Assembly (NCBI RefSeq): GCF_025836975.1 | Contig: NZ_CP107548.1 | Location: 1,488,001 to 1,552,000, forward strand | Length of the DNA stretch: 64,000 bases | Source of the DNA: Pollutimonas sp. M17 | Lineage (GTDB): Bacteria > Pseudomonadota > Gammaproteobacteria > Burkholderiales > Burkholderiaceae_B | Reading direction: 5' to 3' | Shown here: positions 8,927-17,348 of the stretch, in pieces | How positions within the stretch are numbered: the stretch's first letter is position 1 | Layout of the letters: every line of letters starts with the position of its first letter | Notes under the pieces: generated by a model | The model's input: only the letters and a program-made list of their open reading frames with translations | Told to the model about the DNA's origin: nothing | Databases searched by the model: none | Program-made: the position numbers and the translations under genes

Positions 8927-9544
8927 ATGCATTATGGCGAACGGTTCAACAGCATCAGCCACCTGGCCGGCGCCGGCCTGGCCGTTGTGGGCGGCGTGCT
9001 GCTGATCGTCATGGCGGCCCGGTTGGGCGACCCATGGAAGGTCGTCAGCTTCAGCATCTACGGGGCCATGCTGCTCTGCCTGTATCTGGCGTCCACCCTG
9101 TATCACAGCCTGCGCGGCCGCGCGAAGAGAATCTGGTGCAAGTTCGATCATTGCGCCATCTACCTGTTGATCGCGGGCAGCTATACCCCCTTCACGCTGG
9201 TCAGCTTGCGCGGAGCCTGGGGCTGGTCGCTGTTCGGCACGGTATGGGGCCTGGCGATCCTGGGCATCATCCAGGAAATATGGCTGGCCAAAGGGCTGCG
9301 CATACTGTCCCTGCTCATTTACGTGCTGATGGGCTGGCTGGCGGTCGTCGCCGCCGTGCCGCTCGTCGATGCGCTGGGCTGGGAAGGCTTCCTGTGGCTG
9401 GCGGCGGGCGGCCTGATCTATACCGTGGGCATCGCGTTCTACGCCACCGACGAGAAATGGCGCTACGGCCACGGCGTATGGCATCTGTTCGTACTGGGCG
9501 GCAGCGCCTGCCATTACTTCACTGTCGCGGCCTACGTGGCTTGA
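8927..9544 (+). CDS. trhA: Hemolysin III/TrhA (PAQR-like) membrane protein
   Basis: The 205-residue protein has seven predicted membrane segments and the family pattern: SISHLAGAGLAVVG near the start, STLYHSL, KFDHCAIYLLIAGSYTPF in the middle, and HGVWHLFVLGGSACHYF at the end. The conserved His/Asp/Ser residues bind a metal in PAQR-fold proteins. Bacterial TrhA proteins are linked to membrane-lipid energy homeostasis. Placement inside ubiUV-ubiT suggests co-expression in anaerobic growth; a direct role in quinone synthesis is only a guess. Confidence 0.85.
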   Translation: MHYGERFNSISHLAGAGLAVVGGVLLIVMAARLGDPWKVVSFSIYGAMLLCLYLASTLYHSLRGRAKRIWCKFDHCAIYLLIAGSYTPFTLVSLRGAWGWSLFGTVWGLAILGIIQEIWLAKGLRILSLLIYVLMGWLAVVAAVPLVDALGWEGFLWLAAGGLIYTVGIAFYATDEKWRYGHGVWHLFVLGGSACHYFTVAAYVA

Positions 9545-9566
9545 CGCCCGGGACGCAGGGAAATTT

Positions 9567-10049
9567 ATGACATCCGGCAATTATCTTCTTCCAGCCCCCT
9601 TGGGCAAAATTCTTTCGCGTTTGCCCGCCTATCCCGGCTCGCTGATCTTCGCCGCGGGGCTGAACCTGGCCCTGGCGCCGCACTTGCCGGCCGATACCTT
9701 GCGCATGCTGCAGGGCAGGGCCTTGCGCATACGGCCGCGCGATGCCGGCGTGGCTTTCGACTTCATGTGGACGGACGGCCGGTTCAAGGCCATCGCTCCG
9801 GTGGCCGCGCCGTCCCTGACGATTGCCGCGAACGTGCACGACTTCTATCTGCTGATGCAGCGCAAGGAAGATCCCGACACCTTGTTCTTCAGCCGCCGCC
9901 TGAGCATGGAGGGCGATACCGAACTGGGCCTGCTGGTGAAGAATACGCTGGACGCCCTGGATATGTCGGTATTCGCGCCCAGCCACATGGCGCCGGCGCG
10001 GCTCTTCGGCCGCGAGCGGGTCCGGCGGGGACCCGGAACAGCGGCCTGA
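9567..10049 (+). CDS. ubiT: Anaerobic ubiquinone accessory factor UbiT (SCP2 domain)
   Basis: The 160-residue protein carries an SCP2-like lipid-binding domain (LRMLQGRALRIRPRDAGVAF ... KEDPDTLFFSRRLSMEGD), the hallmark of UbiT (YhbT). UbiT binds the prenyl tail of ubiquinone precursors and, with UbiU-UbiV, is needed for O2-independent ubiquinone synthesis. The RRLSMEGDTELGL motif close to the C terminus is highly typical. It follows trhA by 22 bases. Confidence 0.88.
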   Translation: MTSGNYLLPAPLGKILSRLPAYPGSLIFAAGLNLALAPHLPADTLRMLQGRALRIRPRDAGVAFDFMWTDGRFKAIAPVAAPSLTIAANVHDFYLLMQRKEDPDTLFFSRRLSMEGDTELGLLVKNTLDALDMSVFAPSHMAPARLFGRERVRRGPGTAA

Positions 10050-10125
10050 AACCGGGTGGGGCCCGTCTTGGGCCTGCGGCCCCGCTCTTGCTGTCAACAG
10101 GCCCGGGCATGCGGAGGTGAAGAAA

Positions 10126-10524
10126 ATGATTCATGACAGAAGGAAGCTGCCGCTGGTCTATTCCTGTTCGGGATGCTCCAGCGCAGCGCAACTGGCCAAC
10201 CATGTGGCGGTGCAGCTGGATCGACGCGGCCTGGCCGAGATGTCATGCATCGCCGGTGTTGGCGGCGATGTGCCGTCGCTGCTGAAAACCGCGCATTCCG
10301 GGCGGCCCATGGTCGTGATCGATGGCTGCCCTCTGGAGTGCGCCAGGAAATCCCTGGAGCGACACGGCATCGTTCCCGATGAGCATGTGCAGCTGGGCCG
10401 GGAAGGCGTCAGAAAACGCTATCACGAGGACTTCGATCCGCAGCAGGCGGAACAGCTCATCCGCAAGGTGGCGGGCACCATCGAAGAGCGAGGCCTGTAC
10501 TCCGACAAGCAGGCCCTGGCCTAG
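10126..10524 (+). CDS. Putative zinc-binding DGC-domain protein
   Basis: The 132-residue product has the DGC-type cysteine motifs YSCSGCSSAAQLAN near the N terminus and VIDGCPLECARKSLE in the middle, expected to bind zinc. ATG 10126 is preferred because GGAGGTG ends six bases ahead; an in-frame GTG at 10117 sits inside that ribosome site. It is the last gene of the plus-strand anaerobic run and converges on nrdG. Family members occur beside nitrate and nitric-oxide genes, but their function is unknown. Confidence 0.7.
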   Translation: MIHDRRKLPLVYSCSGCSSAAQLANHVAVQLDRRGLAEMSCIAGVGGDVPSLLKTAHSGRPMVVIDGCPLECARKSLERHGIVPDEHVQLGREGVRKRYHEDFDPQQAEQLIRKVAGTIEERGLYSDKQALA

Positions 10525-10587
10525 CGTAAAGCCGCATGGGCCGCGGCGACTGTCCGGCGGGAGCGCGACTGCGGCGCGATGCGCGCC

Positions 10588-11307
10588 TTAGCTTCGTCGC
10601 AGGATGAAAGCAGGAAACAGCGAAGCCACATCGTCCAGCAATTGGTCGCTGGGATAGCCCGGCTGCGCGGACGTGTTCAAGGCCGGATTGTCGCAGCCCT
10701 GGCTGCGGAAAACCTGCAGGGTGTAGTTGCGCACGCCCATGTCCGCCAATGCCCGCGCCATCTGTTTTACCTCGTGTTCAGGCAGCAGCGCCGGATGCAG
10801 CGTGCTGCGGCATTCGTACTCCACGCCGCTGGCCAGTACGGCGTGCAAGCTGGCCAGGGCGGGCGCGCCGCTGCCGGTCACTTGCGTGATGCGGGCATAG
10901 TCGGCAAAGCCGGCCTTGATGTCCAGCCCCACCCAGTCCAGCAGCGGCAAGATGTCGGCCAGACGCCGGGGATGGGTGCCGCCGCTGTGCAGGCCTATCT
11001 TGTAGCCCAGCGCACGCGCCTGGACTATGGCCTCGGGCAGGCCGGGGTCCATGGTGGGCTCGCCGCCGCTGAACACCACGGCATCGATCAGGCCCACGCG
11101 GCGGCGCAGCAGGGCAAGCACGTCCTCCCACGGCAAGGGGCTGTGCGCCGTGCGCTCCTGCAGATGCGGGTTGTGGCAGTAGCCGCAGCGCCAGGGGCAG
11201 CCCTGCACGAACACCACCGCCGCCAATTGACCGGGGTAGTCCGTAGCGGTGAACGGCGTCACGCCGCCCACCTTCAGGCTGTGGCGGCGCTCCGCCTGTT
11301 CAGGCAC
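10588..11307 (-). CDS. nrdG: Anaerobic ribonucleoside-triphosphate reductase activating protein
   Basis: This radical-SAM activase generates the glycyl radical on class III ribonucleotide reductase. The 239-residue product has VQGCPWRCGYCHNPHLQ, the Cx3Cx2C cluster motif, and FSGGEPTMDPGL for SAM binding. The start is uncertain: GTG 11307 sits just after the stop of the glycyl-radical gene at 11324 and gives a family-sized protein, whereas a longer frame to 11508 would overlap that gene entirely. No strong ribosome site is seen, so translational coupling to the upstream gene is likely. Confidence 0.85.
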   Translation of the reverse strand: MPEQAERRHSLKVGGVTPFTATDYPGQLAAVVFVQGCPWRCGYCHNPHLQERTAHSPLPWEDVLALLRRRVGLIDAVVFSGGEPTMDPGLPEAIVQARALGYKIGLHSGGTHPRRLADILPLLDWVGLDIKAGFADYARITQVTGSGAPALASLHAVLASGVEYECRSTLHPALLPEHEVKQMARALADMGVRNYTLQVFRSQGCDNPALNTSAQPGYPSDQLLDDVASLFPAFILRRS

Positions 11308-11323
11308 GGCAACGTCCGGCGGT

Positions 11324-11518
11324 TCAGGCCGCAAGCCGGGCCTCGCGTTCGCTGAAATACTTGCGCTCGTGGAACTCGCCCTTCTTGCCGATGTTGAACG
11401 ACGACATGGGGCGGTGATAGCCCATGACGCGCGTCCAGATTTCGCAGGGCTGGCGTTCGTCGTCGGAAAGGGCCGGGGTGGCGGTCGATGCCATGGTGTG
11501 TTGTGCAAAGGATGTCAT
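11324..11518 (-). CDS. Detached glycyl-radical C-terminal piece of class III ribonucleotide reductase
   Basis: The 64-residue protein matches the C-terminal tail of NrdD: PCEIWTRVMGYHRP carries the RxxGY glycyl-radical motif and is followed by SSFNIGKKGEFHERKYF. It has its own ATG 11518 with AGGAG seven bases ahead, so it looks like a real separate gene rather than sequencing noise. It lies between the large NrdD gene, which stops at 11577 without any RxxGY, and nrdG. The large and small pieces together would form one active reductase, as the GrcA spare part does for pyruvate formate-lyase. Confidence 0.82.
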   Translation of the reverse strand: MTSFAQHTMASTATPALSDDERQPCEIWTRVMGYHRPMSSFNIGKKGEFHERKYFSEREARLAA

Positions 11519-11576
11519 GCTGGTTTCTCCTGGAGTGGTGTTGAAAATGGATAATGGCTTCTCGATGCCGATAGCC

Positions 11577-13277
11577 TCAAGCGGCCTGGCGCAGCTTTCG
11601 CGCCAGGATTTCTTCGTCGCATTTGGGGCAGAATTCATGGCTGCCGCCCAGGTAGCCGTGAACCGGGCAAATGGAAAAGGTCGGCGTTACGGTGATGTAG
11701 GGCAGCTTGAAGCGTCCCAGAGCGCGCTGCACCAGGGCGCGGCAGGCGGCGGCGCTGGACAGCGGCTCGGTCATGTACAGATGCAGCACCGTGCCGCCGG
11801 TGTATTTGCGTTGCAGTTCGTCCTGGCGCTCCAGCGCCTCGAAAGGATCGTCGGTGCAGCCCACCGGCAGTTGCGACGAGTTGGTGTAGTAGGGCATGTC
11901 CGCCGTGCCCGCTTGCAGTATGCCGGGGCAGCGCTTGCGGTCTTCCTTGGCGAAGCGATAGGTGGTGCCTTCGGCGGGCGTCGCTTCCAGGTTGTACATG
12001 TGACCGGTCTCTTCCTGGAATTCCAGCATGCGTGCGCGCACGTGATCCAGCAGGCGCAGGGCGAAGGCATGGCCCCAGGGCGTCGTGATGTCGTGGCCGT
12101 CGTGAGTGAAGTTGCGGATCATTTCATTGATGCCGTTCACACCCAGCGTCGAGAAATGATTGCGCAGCGTGCCCAGGTAGCGCCGGGTATAGGGAAACAG
12201 GCCGTCGTCCATCAGGCGCTGGATGACCTGCCGCTTGATCTCCAGGCTGTCCTTGCCCAGTTCCAGTAGTTCGTCCAGCCGGCGCAGCAGCGCCGCCTCG
12301 TCGCCGGCATGCAGATAGCCCAGCCGTGCGCAGTTGATCGTGACCACGCCCAGCGAGCCGGTTTGCTCGGCTGATCCGAACAGGCCGTTGCCGCGCTTGA
12401 GCAGCTCGCGCAGATCCAATTGCAGGCGGCAGCACATGGACCGGATCATGTTGGGCTTGAGCTCGGAGTTGATGAAGTTCTGGAAATAAGGCAGCCCGTA
12501 CTTGGCCGTCATCTCGAACAGCAGCTCCGCGTTCGGGCTGTGCCAGTCGAAATCGGCGGTGATGTTGTAGGTGGGAATCGGAAACGTGAACACGCGGCCC
12601 TTGGCGTCGCCGGCCATCATGATTTCGATGTAGGCGCGATTGATCATGTCCATTTCCGCTTGCAGCTCGCCATAGGTGAACGGCATTTCCTGGCCGCCGA
12701 TCAGCGGCGTCTGTTCGCGCAGGTCCTCGGGGCAGATCCAGTCGAAGGTCAAATTGGTGAAGGGCGTCTGCGTCCCCCAGCGCGACGGCACGTTCAGGTT
12801 GTAGATGAGTTCCTGTACGTATTGCTTGACGTCGGCATAGCTCAAGGCGTCCTTGCGCACGAAGGGCGCCATATAGGTGTCGAAGGAGCTGAAGGCCTGG
12901 GCGCCGGCCCATTCGTTTTGCAGCGTACCCAGAAAATTCACGATCTGGCCGACCGCGCTGGACATATGCCTGGGCGGGCTGGATTCCACCTTGCCCGGTA
13001 TGCCGTTCAGGCCTTCGTTCAGCAGGGTGCGCAGCGACCATCCGGCGCAATAGCCCGACAGCATGTCCAGGTCGTGGATGTGCAGGTCGGCATCGCGGTG
13101 GGCCTGGCCTACGGCGGGCGGGTAGACGTGGTCCAGCCAGTAGTTGGCAATGACCTTGCCCGATACGTTCAAGATCAGGCCGCCCAGCGAGTAGCCCTGG
13201 TTGGCATTGGCGTTTACGCGCCAGTCGACCCGCTCCAGGTATTCATTGATCGAGGACTCGACGTCGATATGCGTCAT
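11577..13277 (-). CDS. nrdD: Anaerobic ribonucleoside-triphosphate reductase, large piece
   Basis: Class III reductase makes deoxyribonucleotides without oxygen. The 566-residue protein starts directly in the barrel (ESSINEYLERVDWRVNANAN), without an ATP-cone domain, and shows ADLHIHDLDMLSGYCAGWSL and NVPSRWGTQTPFTNLTFDW. It ends with a zinc site (SICPVHGYLGGSHEFCPKCD) and lacks the usual glycyl-radical tail, which is encoded separately at 11324. Two NrdR boxes and an FNR-like site lie upstream. It would be transcribed with the small piece and nrdG. Confidence 0.92.
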   Translation of the reverse strand: MTHIDVESSINEYLERVDWRVNANANQGYSLGGLILNVSGKVIANYWLDHVYPPAVGQAHRDADLHIHDLDMLSGYCAGWSLRTLLNEGLNGIPGKVESSPPRHMSSAVGQIVNFLGTLQNEWAGAQAFSSFDTYMAPFVRKDALSYADVKQYVQELIYNLNVPSRWGTQTPFTNLTFDWICPEDLREQTPLIGGQEMPFTYGELQAEMDMINRAYIEIMMAGDAKGRVFTFPIPTYNITADFDWHSPNAELLFEMTAKYGLPYFQNFINSELKPNMIRSMCCRLQLDLRELLKRGNGLFGSAEQTGSLGVVTINCARLGYLHAGDEAALLRRLDELLELGKDSLEIKRQVIQRLMDDGLFPYTRRYLGTLRNHFSTLGVNGINEMIRNFTHDGHDITTPWGHAFALRLLDHVRARMLEFQEETGHMYNLEATPAEGTTYRFAKEDRKRCPGILQAGTADMPYYTNSSQLPVGCTDDPFEALERQDELQRKYTGGTVLHLYMTEPLSSAAACRALVQRALGRFKLPYITVTPTFSICPVHGYLGGSHEFCPKCDEEILARKLRQAA

Positions 13278-13290
13278 GCTGGCTCCGTTT

Positions 13291-13337
13291 CGCTATATAT
13301 TGTGGTGAAACGAAGGATATTTACTATATATGGTGGT
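13291..13337. promoter_or_regulatory. Tandem NrdR boxes before nrdD
   Basis: Two copies of a CTATATATtGTGG-like element, at 13293 and 13324, match the NrdR box consensus and are 31 bp apart, three helical turns, as is usual for this repressor. They lie 15-60 bases before the nrdD start. Confidence 0.75.
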
Positions 13338-13371
13338 GGTCAAGCATTGGGGCGGATTATTTTGGAATAGC

Positions 13372-13385
13372 TTGATGCAGGTTAA
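13372..13385. promoter_or_regulatory. FNR-like box before nrdD
   Basis: TTGATgcagGTTAA resembles the FNR palindrome, with one perfect half and one half with a mismatch. It sits just beyond the NrdR boxes relative to nrdD, so it could activate under anoxia while NrdR represses. Confidence 0.4.
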
Positions 13386-13502
13386 ATGGAAGGCGCCATG
13401 CCGGCGACAGCCGGCATGGCGCCCAAAAAATGCATGATCGATGCTTGCGGCTTCAAGGCTCGCTTATCGGTGCGAGCGGTCTCCGATGGCGTCGACGGGA
13501 CA

Positions 13503-13766
13503 CTATCCGAGTATCTGGAAATCGATCACGATTTCGCCCGGCTGGCGCGATACGTAATCGATCTTGATCTGATCGCCGAAGTGGCCTTGAAGCTGCTGTA
13601 GCAATGGCAGCGGATCGTGGTCATTGCAAAAGCGCATGGTTTCGCCAGGGTGGAGCGCGGACAGCGCGCCGAAGATGGCGGCATGGCGGAAGCGCTTGGC
13701 GACGCCGCGCGCGTCGAAGGGATGCACGCCTTCGGAAAACACAGGAATGGGGGAATCAATTGACAC
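13503..13766 (-). CDS. DUF2249 domain protein
   Basis: The 87-residue product contains the pattern MRFCNDHDPLPLLQQLQGHFG and a C-terminal beta strand pair (DYVSRQPGEIVIDFQI), typical of the second DUF2249 type. GTG 13766 is chosen because AAGGA lies about eight bases ahead; an upstream ATG at 13841 gives an unlike N-terminal extension. Function is unknown; such proteins accompany anaerobic and NO-response genes. It faces away from nrdD across about 225 bases holding the nrdD control region. Confidence 0.7.
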   Translation of the reverse strand: MSIDSPIPVFSEGVHPFDARGVAKRFRHAAIFGALSALHPGETMRFCNDHDPLPLLQQLQGHFGDQIKIDYVSRQPGEIVIDFQILG

Positions 13767-13860
13767 GATCAAGTCCTTGTAAAGAGTGGAGGTCGTGTTT
13801 TGATTATAGGTAGCCGTCGCGCCGATCCGGCTCAGAACCACATTGCCAATAAGGTTGAGT

Positions 13861-15009
13861 TCATTGGCTTCGCAGGGGTTTCTGGGTAAGCGCGATCGCT
13901 GCGCCCAGTATCAGCATGGCGGCGGAAACAGCCAGGCCGGTCGAGAGCGAACCGGAAAGATCGCTGATCCATCCGGCCGCCACCGGACCGACGGCCTGCC
14001 CGATGGCGAAGAGGCTGGTCGCCACCGCCAGCGAGCTTCCCCAGGCGGCCTTGGGCAGATTGGTCTTGACGAAGCCGGTGGCCGCCGACGGCACCATGAA
14101 GACGCTGGAGCCCACCAGCGCGGCGGATAGCCATGCGCCCGCGATGCTGGGCACAATCAAGGGCAGCGCCGCGCCGGCGGCCAGCACGATCATGGACGCG
14201 GCCATGGGCAGGCCGTCGCGCCGGCCATTGAAGACCCGCGCCCAGATCAGCGGCGCCAGCAGCGTCATGATGCCCAGCAGGCTCCACATGATCGAGGTGG
14301 CGGCGGCGATCGACAGTGCTTGTATGTGGCTTTGGCGCAGCCAGGCCACGATGAAGGTCATGTAGGCGATGTAGCCCAGGCCGAACAGGAAGTAGGCGGT
14401 GAATTCGGGCACGCAGGGACGCCAGGGCCAGGCGGCCGTGGCGCCGCTGGCGGAAGGTTCGGCAATGGTCCGCATGGCCGCCACGGCGGCCAGCGACAGG
14501 GGGATGCACACTCCGCCCGATCCTATCCATGCCCAGGGCCAGGCGGCCGGGCCGGCGTAATCGAACAGCCAGGGCAGCAGGGCGCCGGTGGCCAGCATGC
14601 CTATGCCCCCGCCGCTGAAGAAGATGACGATGGCACGGGTGCCCAGCACGCCGGACAGCACGCCTCCGCAGATGAAGGCGCCCGCCGCGCCGAAGCCCGC
14701 CAGGAAGCGATACAGGGTCAACAGCTGGAAGTCGTGCGTCAGGCCGTTGGCCAGCAGGGCCAGCGTGGTCAGCGCCAGGCCGGCGACGAACAGCCTGCGG
14801 TTGCCGATGCGTGCGACGAAATAGATGGTCAGCAGCGCGCCCAGCAGATACCCCAGTGCATTGGCGGTATTCAGCCAGCCGGCCTGGGCGTAGTTCAGCT
14901 CCAGGTCGGTTTTCATGGCCGGCAGGATCAGCGCATAGCCGAACCGCGCAAAGCCCACTGCCACGGCCGCGCCGCCTGAAAGCGCCCACGGTATCATTGC
15001 CGGTTTCAT
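13861..15009 (-). CDS. YbfB/YjiJ-type MFS transporter
   Basis: The 382-residue membrane protein has about twelve segments and begins MKPAMIPWALSGGAAVAVGFARFGYALILP, the YbfB/YjiJ (MFS_4) signature GFARFGYAL. Substrate is unknown. The ATG at 15009 overlaps the stop of the upstream helicase gene in an ATGA, so the two are translationally coupled although their roles look unrelated. The frame continues upstream inside the helicase gene, but those residues are arginine-rich and are not taken as coding. Confidence 0.8.
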   Translation of the reverse strand: MKPAMIPWALSGGAAVAVGFARFGYALILPAMKTDLELNYAQAGWLNTANALGYLLGALLTIYFVARIGNRRLFVAGLALTTLALLANGLTHDFQLLTLYRFLAGFGAAGAFICGGVLSGVLGTRAIVIFFSGGGIGMLATGALLPWLFDYAGPAAWPWAWIGSGGVCIPLSLAAVAAMRTIAEPSASGATAAWPWRPCVPEFTAYFLFGLGYIAYMTFIVAWLRQSHIQALSIAAATSIMWSLLGIMTLLAPLIWARVFNGRRDGLPMAASMIVLAAGAALPLIVPSIAGAWLSAALVGSSVFMVPSAATGFVKTNLPKAAWGSSLAVATSLFAIGQAVGPVAAGWISDLSGSLSTGLAVSAAMLILGAAIALTQKPLRSQ

Positions 15010-17348
15010 CGATGTTCGCCGCTGGGGCTTCCGTTGTCGTTGCCGTATTCTACCCGCCACCAGGCGGGGAGCAGCGCCCTTATCCGGGGTTGTCCGTAGC
15101 GGTCGTCGATGAGATGCACAACGCCCCGATCCTCGTGGCTGCGTATCACCCGTCCGGCGGCCTGTATGACTTTCTGGATGCCGGGGTACAGATAGGCATA
15201 GTCGTAGCCGCGCCGCGCGCCGAAGGCGCCGTCCATGCATTGTTTTATCTGCTCGTTCACGGAGTTGACCTGAGGCAGCCCCAGCGTCGAGATGAAGGCG
15301 CCGATCAGCCGGCTTCCGGGAAGGTCGATGCCTTCGGAGAACGCGCCGCCCAGAACGGCGAAGCCGATGCCCCGGCCATCCGGGGCGAAGCGCTCCAGGA
15401 AATGCTCCCTGCCGCGCTCGTCCATTCCGCGCGATTGCCGCCATACCGGAATGTCCGGGCAAAGCCGGACGAATGCGTCGGCCGCCTGCTGCATGTAATC
15501 GAAGCTGCTGAAGTAGCTCAGGTAATTGCCGGGCCGCTTCCGGTACTGGGTTTGCATGAGGCGGGCGATGGGGGCCAGGGATCGCGCCCGCTGCGCGTAG
15601 CGCGTGGATATGCCGGCGGCGACGCGGACCTCAAGCTGGTCCGGCCGGAACGGGGATTCCACGTCCACCCATGCGGTGTCTTCGGGCAGCCCCAGCGTAT
15701 CCCGGTAGAAGGCCCAGGGACTCAGGGTGGCCGAGAACAGCGCCGTGGCGCGGCTGGCGGCATAGCGCTGTTCCAGGAAAGGCGCCGGGATCAGGTTGCG
15801 TATGCAGAACAGGGCATCTTGCCCCCCAAGGCCTTCAGCGGCGCCATCTCTTGCCTTGGCCTTGGGGCTGCCCGCCAGCGTGATGTCGAAGACGGAGTGG
15901 CTGCCAAACGATTCCGCCATCCGGAGAAAATGCAGGATGTCGAAATGCAATCCTTGCAGCGCGCCGTCGGCGTCTTCAGGGTGATCGGCAAAATGCTCCG
16001 TCAGCGCGCCGCTAGTCCGCAAGAGCGCCGCCAGGAATTTCGGCGGCAGGCCGGTGTAGGCCTGGTAGGCGGCTTCCTGATCGCGGAAGGTTTCGCTCCA
16101 CTGCCTGAGCAGGCTGCCCAGGGCCTTCTTCAGGGCGGAAGGCGAGGCGCGCTGAACGTCGCGCAGCCGGGCTTGCGAGAGCTCGGCGCTGTACATGGCG
16201 CGGGCCCTTTCAAGCAGGTTGTGGGCTTCATCGGCCAGTACGCCGACCCGCCATTCGCGGGCCACGGTCAGGCCGTGCAGCAGGGCGGAGGTGTCGAAGT
16301 AGTAGTTGTAGTCGCCCACGATGACGTCGCTCCATTGCGCCAGGTCCATGCCCAGCCAGTAAGGGCAGATCTGGTGGCGCAAGGCTGTTTCCCTGAGCCG
16401 CACCTTGTCCATCCGGGCGGTGTCTAGGGCATCCCGGCGCGCGGCGGGCAGCTTGTCGTAGAAGGCCCTGGCCAGCGGACATGAGGCGCCATGGCAGGCT
16501 TTATCGGGATGCTCGCAGGCTTTTTCTTTGGCGGTCAGTTCCAGCACGCGCAGGAAGGGCCGGACCGCTGCCGGGCCTGAACCGGCCAAGGCGTCCAGTG
16601 CATCGAGGGCCAGTTGCCGGCCCGATGTCTTGGCCGTCAGGAAGAACACCTTGTCCAGTTTGTTGCGGGGACAGGCCTTGAGCATGGGAAAGAGCGCGCC
16701 CACCGTCTTGCCGATGCCGGTGGGCGCCTGGGCCAGCAGGCTGCGCTCCTGCAGCGCGGCCTTGTATATCGTGACGGCCAGCTGCCGCTGGCCAGGCCGG
16801 AAATCGGCGTAAGGAAAAGCCAGCGCCTCCAGGGCCTGGTCTCGATGGTTACGGTGCAGCAGCTCTTGTTCGGCCCAGTCCGCGAAGCTGTCGCATAACT
16901 GCCGGAAATGCGTTTCCAGCGCCGTGGCCTCGCAGGTTTCGACAAACAGTGTTTCGCTGCGCTTCGTAATATCGAAATACACCAGCGCAACGCGGATCGC
17001 GGGCAAGGCCAGCGCCCGGCATTGCAGATGCGCGTAGATCTTCGCCTGCGCCCAATGCAGTGCGCGATGATTGTCGGGCATGGCGTCCAGCGGGCCGCGA
17101 TGCGTCTTGATTTCCTCGAGCTGATTGAGGACGGGATCGTAGCCGTCGGCCCGGCCGCGCACCAGCAGATTGCGGTATTCGCGGCTCAAGGTGATTTCGG
17201 CCAGATAGGATGAAGCCCGCCGCGCCCTCACCGCCGCGTGGCCTTCGATGCCTTCCAGGCCGGTCGGCGATGGCGTGAAGCGCAAGTCCAGGTCGCCGCG
17301 CTTGGCGGTGAACTCGCAGAGCTCTCGCACGGCGACGGCGTAGCTCAT
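15006..17348 (-). CDS. PD-(D/E)XK nuclease-DinG/XPD-type DNA helicase fusion
   Basis: The 780-residue protein has an N-terminal Cas4/RecB-like nuclease part (GRADGYDP near 66-72, EEIKT near 78-82, HWAQAKIYAH near 98-107). A superfamily 2 helicase follows: Walker A APTGIGKT near 208-215, Walker B LADEAHN, and four cysteines (CEHPDKACHGASC, then ICPYW) placed like the iron-sulfur cluster of XPD/DinG. It should resolve or unwind damaged DNA. ATG 17348 overlaps the stop of the FAN1-type gene (ATGA), giving a coupled pair. A longer frame upstream (to 18644) is a shadow of that gene. Confidence 0.85.
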   Translation of the reverse strand: MSYAVAVRELCEFTAKRGDLDLRFTPSPTGLEGIEGHAAVRARRASSYLAEITLSREYRNLLVRGRADGYDPVLNQLEEIKTHRGPLDAMPDNHRALHWAQAKIYAHLQCRALALPAIRVALVYFDITKRSETLFVETCEATALETHFRQLCDSFADWAEQELLHRNHRDQALEALAFPYADFRPGQRQLAVTIYKAALQERSLLAQAPTGIGKTVGALFPMLKACPRNKLDKVFFLTAKTSGRQLALDALDALAGSGPAAVRPFLRVLELTAKEKACEHPDKACHGASCPLARAFYDKLPAARRDALDTARMDKVRLRETALRHQICPYWLGMDLAQWSDVIVGDYNYYFDTSALLHGLTVAREWRVGVLADEAHNLLERARAMYSAELSQARLRDVQRASPSALKKALGSLLRQWSETFRDQEAAYQAYTGLPPKFLAALLRTSGALTEHFADHPEDADGALQGLHFDILHFLRMAESFGSHSVFDITLAGSPKAKARDGAAEGLGGQDALFCIRNLIPAPFLEQRYAASRATALFSATLSPWAFYRDTLGLPEDTAWVDVESPFRPDQLEVRVAAGISTRYAQRARSLAPIARLMQTQYRKRPGNYLSYFSSFDYMQQAADAFVRLCPDIPVWRQSRGMDERGREHFLERFAPDGRGIGFAVLGGAFSEGIDLPGSRLIGAFISTLGLPQVNSVNEQIKQCMDGAFGARRGYDYAYLYPGIQKVIQAAGRVIRSHEDRGVVHLIDDRYGQPRIRALLPAWWRVEYGNDNGSPSGEHR

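Noticed and set aside
11508-11638. Frameshift within one nrdD gene
   Set aside because: The small gene has its own start and AGGAG, and the region between is not NrdD-like, so a real two-gene layout is more likely than a simple error.
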